Shown here piece after piece: positions 6,962 to 10,227 of a DNA stretch of 10,227 nucleotides. Every line of letters begins with the position of its first letter. Within the stretch, counting starts at the first letter, position 1. Both the position numbers and the translations under genes were made by a program. The notes beneath the pieces are model-generated. The model made no database searches and was not told where the DNA came from. It worked only from the letters and a program-made list of their open reading frames with translations. The DNA is from an uncultured Eubacteriales bacterium (GTDB lineage: Bacteria; Bacillota; Clostridia; Oscillospirales; Oscillospiraceae): positions 1-10,227 of the forward strand of contig URSX01000062.1 in the NCBI GenBank assembly GCA_900550615.1, written 5' to 3'.

Positions 6962-7615
6962 ATGCAGTTCATACTGATCCCGTTTGCCCTATGCTTCCTG
7001 CTGTACATCCGGCAAGAGAATCGATACAGATTCCGGGCGGCCACCGCCCTGAAGATTACCCTGACCCTGACGCTGACGGTGTGCCTGACGGTGGCGCTTG
7101 CCCGAAAATTTTCCCCGGTACTGCTGACGGCGGCAGTGGGGATGCTGCTGTGCGCCGGGGGCGACTTTTACCTGCAGTACATCCGCAGGGATCCACGAAA
7201 ATTTACAAAGGGCATTGTACTGTTCAGCCTGGGGCAGATATGCAACATTGCGGCCCTGCTCCGGCTGGCACCGCTGCACTGGAGCGCCGGAGCAGCAATG
7301 GCCGGGTTCATGGCGCTGGCCGTTGCCCTCAAGTGCATCGGGCGGTGGAATACCGCCGCCAACGACCCTTGGCTGACCATCTACACGGTGCTGGTGGCCG
7401 CGACGGCGGCCAAAAGTTTGTCCACCGCCGCAGTGCTTGCCGGGACGGACTGCGGCCTGCTGCTGGGGGCAGGGGGCGTACTGTTCTTCCTGTCGGACAT
7501 GGTACTGGGGATCTGGAACTATCAGAAGACGCATATTTTACTGGCAGATCTGAACTGGCTGCTATATTTTACCGGGCAGTTTATGCTGTGCGCGGGATAC
7601 ATCGCGGCGGGGTAG
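6962..7615 (+). CDS. YhhN/TMEM86-family integral membrane protein (lysoplasmalogenase-like)
   Basis: The 217-residue protein is almost entirely hydrophobic, with about eight predicted membrane helices. It carries family signatures: GMLLCAGGDFYLQY (about 59-72), FSLGQICN, FFLSDMVLGIWNY and a C-terminal LLYFTGQFML. Characterised members of the family (mammalian TMEM86, Legionella YhhN) cleave the vinyl-ether bond of lysoplasmalogens. Many anaerobic Clostridia have plasmalogen lipids, so such a role is plausible but not shown. The start at 6962 is set by AAGGGGG (6947-6953) with 8-nt spacing. An ATG at 6957 leads to a stop after six codons. The gene has its own promoter and converges on trmB, so it is probably transcribed alone. 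Confidence 0.88.
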   Translation: MQFILIPFALCFLLYIRQENRYRFRAATALKITLTLTLTVCLTVALARKFSPVLLTAAVGMLLCAGGDFYLQYIRRDPRKFTKGIVLFSLGQICNIAALLRLAPLHWSAGAAMAGFMALAVALKCIGRWNTAANDPWLTIYTVLVAATAAKSLSTAAVLAGTDCGLLLGAGGVLFFLSDMVLGIWNYQKTHILLADLNWLLYFTGQFMLCAGYIAAG

Positions 7616-7647
7616 AAAACACCCCGCGCCATGATAGACGCGGGGTG
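7616..7647 (-). terminator. Terminator of trmB, possibly shared by the convergent YhhN gene
   Basis: CACCCCGCG (7620-7628) and CGCGGGGTG (7639-7647) form a 9-bp GC-rich stem with a 10-nt loop. On the minus strand it is followed by TTTT (7619-7616), which suits trmB. On the plus strand no T run follows, so it would stop the YhhN transcript only weakly. Confidence 0.75.
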
Positions 7648-7673
7648 CGGTGGATATAGAAGATAGAGACGGG

Positions 7674-8348
7674 TCAGTCCTCACTGTCGGAAAGGTCCGC
7701 CGGTTCGGCCCAGTCTGCCATGGTGGCGACGCAGCGGTTGATGTTCTTGCCGAGGCCATAGAACTTCGCCTCGTAATCTGTCATCACGCCCACGGGACCG
7801 CCTGCGTGGAGATCCCGGGTGACATCGGACAGAATGAAGCCGAACTGGGGGATCTCCTCCACAGACCAGTCAAAGAGCTTGTCGTTATCGGTCTTGAAAT
7901 GGATCTGGCCGCCGGGCTTTAACACCTGACGGTATTTTTTAAGGAAATTCCCATGGGTCAGGCGACGCTTTTTCTGGTTGCTCTTGGGCCAGGGGTCGCA
8001 GAAATTGATATAGATGCGATCCACCTCGCCGGGGGCGAACAGCTCCGGCAGGGAAGCGGCGTCGGCATCGATGAAGAAGACATTGGTGAGATTTTCCGCC
8101 GTGACCCGCTCCATGGCTACCACCATAGCATCCGGTACCTTCTCCACGGCGATGAGAAGGGTATCCGGCTGGGCAAGGGCCGTTCCGGCGGTGAAACGGC
8201 CCTTGCCGCAGCCAAGCTCCACCTCCAGCCTCTGCGCCTGGGGATACAGCTCCCGCCAATGGCCCCGCATGGCCTCCGGCTGGCGGATCCAGCAGCTCTC
8301 GCAGGCGTCCATGCGAGGGTGCAGATTCTTCTTTTTTCGCATACGCAT
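7674..8348 (-). CDS. trmB: tRNA (guanine-N7-)-methyltransferase
   Basis: This 224-residue cytosolic enzyme transfers a methyl group from S-adenosylmethionine to N7 of G46 in the tRNA variable loop. Seen in the sequence: the SAM-binding ELGCGKG (44-50), the acidic AVEK (67-70) ending the second strand, the family-specific NFCDPWPK (115-122), basic KKRRLTHG just after it, FKTDN (151-155) and a C-terminal TDYEAKF. Length is usual. The start at 8348 fits GGGAGG (8362-8357) with 8-nt spacing. A second ATG two codons in is less well placed. It has its own promoter and is divergent from the butyrate genes. Confidence 0.96.
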   Translation of the reverse strand: MRMRKKKNLHPRMDACESCWIRQPEAMRGHWRELYPQAQRLEVELGCGKGRFTAGTALAQPDTLLIAVEKVPDAMVVAMERVTAENLTNVFFIDADAASLPELFAPGEVDRIYINFCDPWPKSNQKKRRLTHGNFLKKYRQVLKPGGQIHFKTDNDKLFDWSVEEIPQFGFILSDVTRDLHAGGPVGVMTDYEAKFYGLGKNINRCVATMADWAEPADLSDSED

Positions 8349-8399
8349 TTAGGTATCCTCCCGGCTCTTGCCCCGGCAGCGCGGAGCGATTTCTGCGAT

Positions 8400-8429
8400 A
8401 TCATACCACAAAATACTGCGCCCTGTAAA
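8400..8429 (-). promoter_or_regulatory. Promoter of trmB
   Basis: TTTACA (8429-8424), an 18-nt spacer and TATGAT (8405-8400), preceded by TGG as an extended -10. The start would fall about 45 nt upstream of the ATG. Good match and position. Confidence 0.7.
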
Positions 8430-8562
8430 CGGATAATATCTTTTTCACCGGAAAAAACCGGCGGAAACGGCAGGCGTTGGAGGAATGACTTGAAAAGTGT
8501 GCAAAGATTGCCGCTTTGTTTTGTGCGATATGTCAAATTCAAAAAAGATGGTCGGGAAACAC

Positions 8563-8591
8563 TTGATAAAAATTAAACGAGATACTATAAT
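8563..8591 (+). promoter_or_regulatory. Promoter of the crt-hbd butyrate operon
   Basis: TTGATA (8563-8568), exactly 17 nt, then a consensus TATAAT (8586-8591) in an AT-rich island within GC-rich surroundings. Transcription would begin near 8598, giving a leader of about 110 nt. A consensus -10 fits high expression of a central energy pathway. Confidence 0.8.
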
Positions 8592-8595
8592 GATG

Positions 8596-8634
8596 CTGTA
8601 TGAAAGGGCTTCCATAACGCACAAAAGCATACAG
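8596..8634 (+). repeat. Inverted repeat at the crt transcription start
   Basis: CTGTATG (8596-8602) and CATACAG (8628-8634) are perfect complements 25 nt apart, beginning within a few bases of the predicted start site. They could form the stem of a leader hairpin or be half-sites for a regulator. AAGGGC and GCCCT nearby offer a competing helix. Function is unknown. Confidence 0.4.
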
Positions 8635-8672
8635 GATTGCCCTGACAAAGCGATCTGCGACAGGCGGCCGGG

Positions 8673-8689
8673 CTGCGGCCGGGCCGCAG
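8673..8689 (+). repeat. GC hairpin just before the crt ribosome binding site
   Basis: CTGCGGC-CGG-GCCGCAG is a perfect 7-bp GC stem ending 5 nt before the AAGGAGGAG (8695-8703) of crt. No T run follows, so it is not a terminator. It may shield the 5' end from decay or tune initiation. Confidence 0.55.
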
Positions 8690-8708
8690 AGTAGAAGGAG
8701 GAGCTATC

Positions 8709-9488
8709 GTGACCAATGTTCTGTTAGAGAAAAAAGGCAACATTGCTGTGGCTACCATCAACCGCCCCAAGGCCCTCAACGCCTTGAACTCTCAGGTCCT
8801 GGAGGATCTGAACGAACTGGTGGAGCTGGTGAAGGCCGATGAGGAGATTCGCGCACTGGTGCTCACGGGCTGCGGTGAAAAGGCTTTTGTGGCCGGCGCC
8901 GACATCGGCGAGATGAGCACGCTCACTAAGGCCGGCGGCGAAGCCTTCGGCAAGAAGGGCAATGACGTGTTCCGCAAGCTGGAGACCCTGCCCATTCCCA
9001 CTATCGCCGCTGTGAACGGCTTTGCACTGGGCGGCGGCTGTGAGCTTTCCATGAGCTGCGACATCCGTATCTGTGCCGACACTGCTGTGTTCGGCCAACC
9101 GGAAGCGGGTCTGGGCATCACCCCGGGCTTCGGCGGCACCCAGCGGCTGGCCCGTTTGGTAGGCCCCGGCATGGCAAAGCAGCTGATCTACACTGCTAAG
9201 AATATCAAGGCTGACGAGGCTATGCGCATCGGTCTGGTGAACGCCGTCTATCCCCTGGAGGAGCTGATGCCCGCCGCGGAGAAGCTGGCCACCACCATTG
9301 CAAAGAACGCACCCATCGCCGTGCGGGCCTGCAAGAAGGCCATTAACGATGGCCTGCAGGTGGATATGGACGCCGCCGTGGTCATCGAGGAGAAGCTGTT
9401 CGGCAGCTGCTTTGAGAGTGCTGATCAGAAGGAGGGCATGGGCGCTTTCCTGGAAAAGCGCAAGCACGAGCCCTACCAGAATAAGTAA
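8709..9488 (+). CDS. crt: 3-hydroxybutyryl-CoA dehydratase (crotonase)
   Basis: This 259-residue soluble enoyl-CoA hydratase-family enzyme dehydrates 3-hydroxybutyryl-CoA to crotonyl-CoA in butyrate formation. Seen: N-terminal INRPKALNALN (17-27); the oxyanion-hole segment AGADI (62-66); GGGCELSMSCDIR (108-120) with catalytic Glu112; PEAGLGITPGFGGTQRL (131-147) with catalytic Glu132. These Glu residues match the pair known in crotonases. Length is typical. It starts with GTG at 8709, with AAGGAGGAG ending 5 nt before it, and has a strong promoter about 110 nt upstream. hbd follows 69 nt downstream on the same strand, which favours the butyrate role over fatty-acid oxidation. Confidence 0.95.
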   Translation: MTNVLLEKKGNIAVATINRPKALNALNSQVLEDLNELVELVKADEEIRALVLTGCGEKAFVAGADIGEMSTLTKAGGEAFGKKGNDVFRKLETLPIPTIAAVNGFALGGGCELSMSCDIRICADTAVFGQPEAGLGITPGFGGTQRLARLVGPGMAKQLIYTAKNIKADEAMRIGLVNAVYPLEELMPAAEKLATTIAKNAPIAVRACKKAINDGLQVDMDAAVVIEEKLFGSCFESADQKEGMGAFLEKRKHEPYQNK

Positions 9489-9557
9489 GTTAATTAACAG
9501 GCTCCGGCCTGATGATTAAACCGTTTCCAACATTATTATAATAGGAGGAAAACAATT
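9489..9557 (+). other. crt-hbd intergenic spacer with palindrome and small hairpin
   Basis: It holds a perfect 10-bp palindrome GTTAATTAAC (9489-9498), a small hairpin CAGGC-TCCG-GCCTG, then an AT-rich tract and AGGAGG (9543-9548) before hbd. No T run follows the hairpin, so co-transcription is expected. The hairpin may mark an mRNA processing or stability site. Confidence 0.45.
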
Positions 9558-10227
9558 ATGAAAATCGCAGTATTTGGCGCAGGCACTATGGGCAGCGGTA
9601 TTGCCCAGGTTTTCGCAGCGAAGGGCCACACCGCTCTGATGTATGCTTCCAGCGTCCAGAGCGCACAGCGCCATAAGGATAAGCTGGCTGCTTCCCTGGC
9701 CAAGAAGGTCGCTAAGGGCAAGATGGATCAGGCTGTGGCCGATGACATTATGTCCCGTGTGCTGGTGGAGGAGTTTGAGGCTGCCGCCGATGCCGATCTG
9801 GTCATCGAGTGCGTCGCCGAGAATATGGCCGTGAAGAAGGAGCTGCTGGGCAAGCTGGACGCTATCTGCAAGGAGAGCGCTATCTTCGCTACCAACACCT
9901 CTTCTCTGTCCATCACCGAGATGGCGCAGGGCCTGAAGCACCCCCTGGTGGGCATGCACTTCTTCAATCCCGTGCCCGCTATGAAGCTGGTGGAAGTTAT
10001 TGCCGGCGGCAATACCCCCGCTGAGCTGGTGGAGTGGACCAAGAACCTGTCTCTGGAGATCGGCAAGACCCCCGTGGTGGTCAACGAGGCTCCTGGTTTC
10101 GTGGTCAACAAGATCCTCATCCCCTATTGCAATGAGGGCGTTTGCGTTCTGCAGGAAGGCGTTGCCTCCGCAGAAGATATCGATATTGCTATGCAGCTGG
10201 GCTGCAACCACCCCATGGGCCCCCTGC
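9558..10227 (+). CDS. hbd: 3-hydroxybutyryl-CoA dehydrogenase (C-terminus beyond window)
   Basis: The frame is open from ATG 9558 to the right edge (223 codons of about 280). The enzyme reduces acetoacetyl-CoA to 3-hydroxybutyryl-CoA, the step before Crt. Seen: the Rossmann motif GAGTMGSG (7-14); DLVIECVAE (80-88); NTSSLSITE (113-121); GMHFFNPVP (132-140) with catalytic His134; NEAPGFVVNKIL; and HPMGPL at the edge, the start of the C-terminal domain. AGGAGG lies 9 nt before the ATG. At the end of the second Rossmann strand (28-32) it reads MYASS, where NAD-dependent relatives have an acidic residue (RDI in the Clostridium acetobutylicum enzyme as I recall it). That may mean NADPH use. The call is firm from motifs and from the neighbour crt. 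Confidence 0.95.
   Translation, partial: MKIAVFGAGTMGSGIAQVFAAKGHTALMYASSVQSAQRHKDKLAASLAKKVAKGKMDQAVADDIMSRVLVEEFEAAADADLVIECVAENMAVKKELLGKLDAICKESAIFATNTSSLSITEMAQGLKHPLVGMHFFNPVPAMKLVEVIAGGNTPAELVEWTKNLSLEIGKTPVVVNEAPGFVVNKILIPYCNEGVCVLQEGVASAEDIDIAMQLGCNHPMGPL

Noticed and set aside
7953..8576. 207-residue plus-strand frame opposite trmB
   Set aside because: Antisense shadow of a well-identified methyltransferase gene. It also runs through both divergent promoters.
8724..9467. 247-residue minus-strand frame opposite crt
   Set aside because: Antisense shadow of crt; no family match and no ribosome binding site.
9489..9498. Rex redox-repressor operator at GTTAATTAAC
   Set aside because: It lacks the spaced TTGTTAA/TTAACAA half-sites and lies after crt rather than at a promoter.
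9514..9542. Separate promoter for hbd using TATAAT at 9537-9542
   Set aside because: No -35-like box at the right distance, and transcription would start within or after the ribosome binding site.
9516..10211. 231-residue minus-strand frame opposite hbd
   Set aside because: Antisense shadow of hbd. The plus strand has all dehydrogenase motifs and a good ribosome binding site.

Overview
The window looks like a chromosomal piece of an anaerobic, butyrate-forming member of the Clostridia, probably an Oscillospiraceae/Ruminococcaceae gut-type bacterium. This rests on moderately high GC by eye, strong AGGAGG-type ribosome binding sites, a crt-hbd pair of the butyryl-CoA pathway, and a giant secreted protein built from modules common in gut Clostridia. 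Species cannot be told from the sequence alone.

Layout: (1) Positions 5248 down to the left edge, minus strand, hold one very large incomplete gene for a secreted multidomain surface protein (1749 residues visible). It has a signal peptide, a transcobalamin-C-like/DUF4430-like region, a calcium-loop-like motif, a GLUG repeat tract and cysteine-pair modules. A 1711-codon open frame on the opposite strand is only its antisense shadow. (2) Its leader, about 480 nt, starts at a good minus-strand promoter (5764-5736). It carries a diverged cobalamin (B12) riboswitch (about 5717-5521) and an intrinsic terminator (5377-5345) before the start codon. B12 control of a surface protein with a B12-binder-like fold is the most interesting point in the window. 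(3) Positions 5765-6032 hold only inverted repeats. (4) A 5-formyltetrahydrofolate cyclo-ligase gene (minus, 6657-6061) ends in a terminator whose stem overlaps its last codons. (5) Positions 6658-6900 are a dense cluster of hairpins, possibly a MITE-like repeat. (6) A YhhN-family membrane protein gene (plus, 6962-7615) converges with trmB (minus, 8348-7674), with a hairpin between them. (7) Divergent promoters at 8400-8591 serve trmB leftward and the butyrate genes rightward: crt (8709-9488) and hbd (9558 to the right edge, incomplete).

How they fit together: Crt and Hbd carry out adjacent steps between acetoacetyl-CoA and crotonyl-CoA, so thl and bcd-etfBA may lie beyond the right edge. The cyclo-ligase and TrmB are housekeeping genes of folate and tRNA metabolism. 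The surface protein looks like an accessory module that would be made when cobalamin is scarce, if the riboswitch works in the usual OFF manner.
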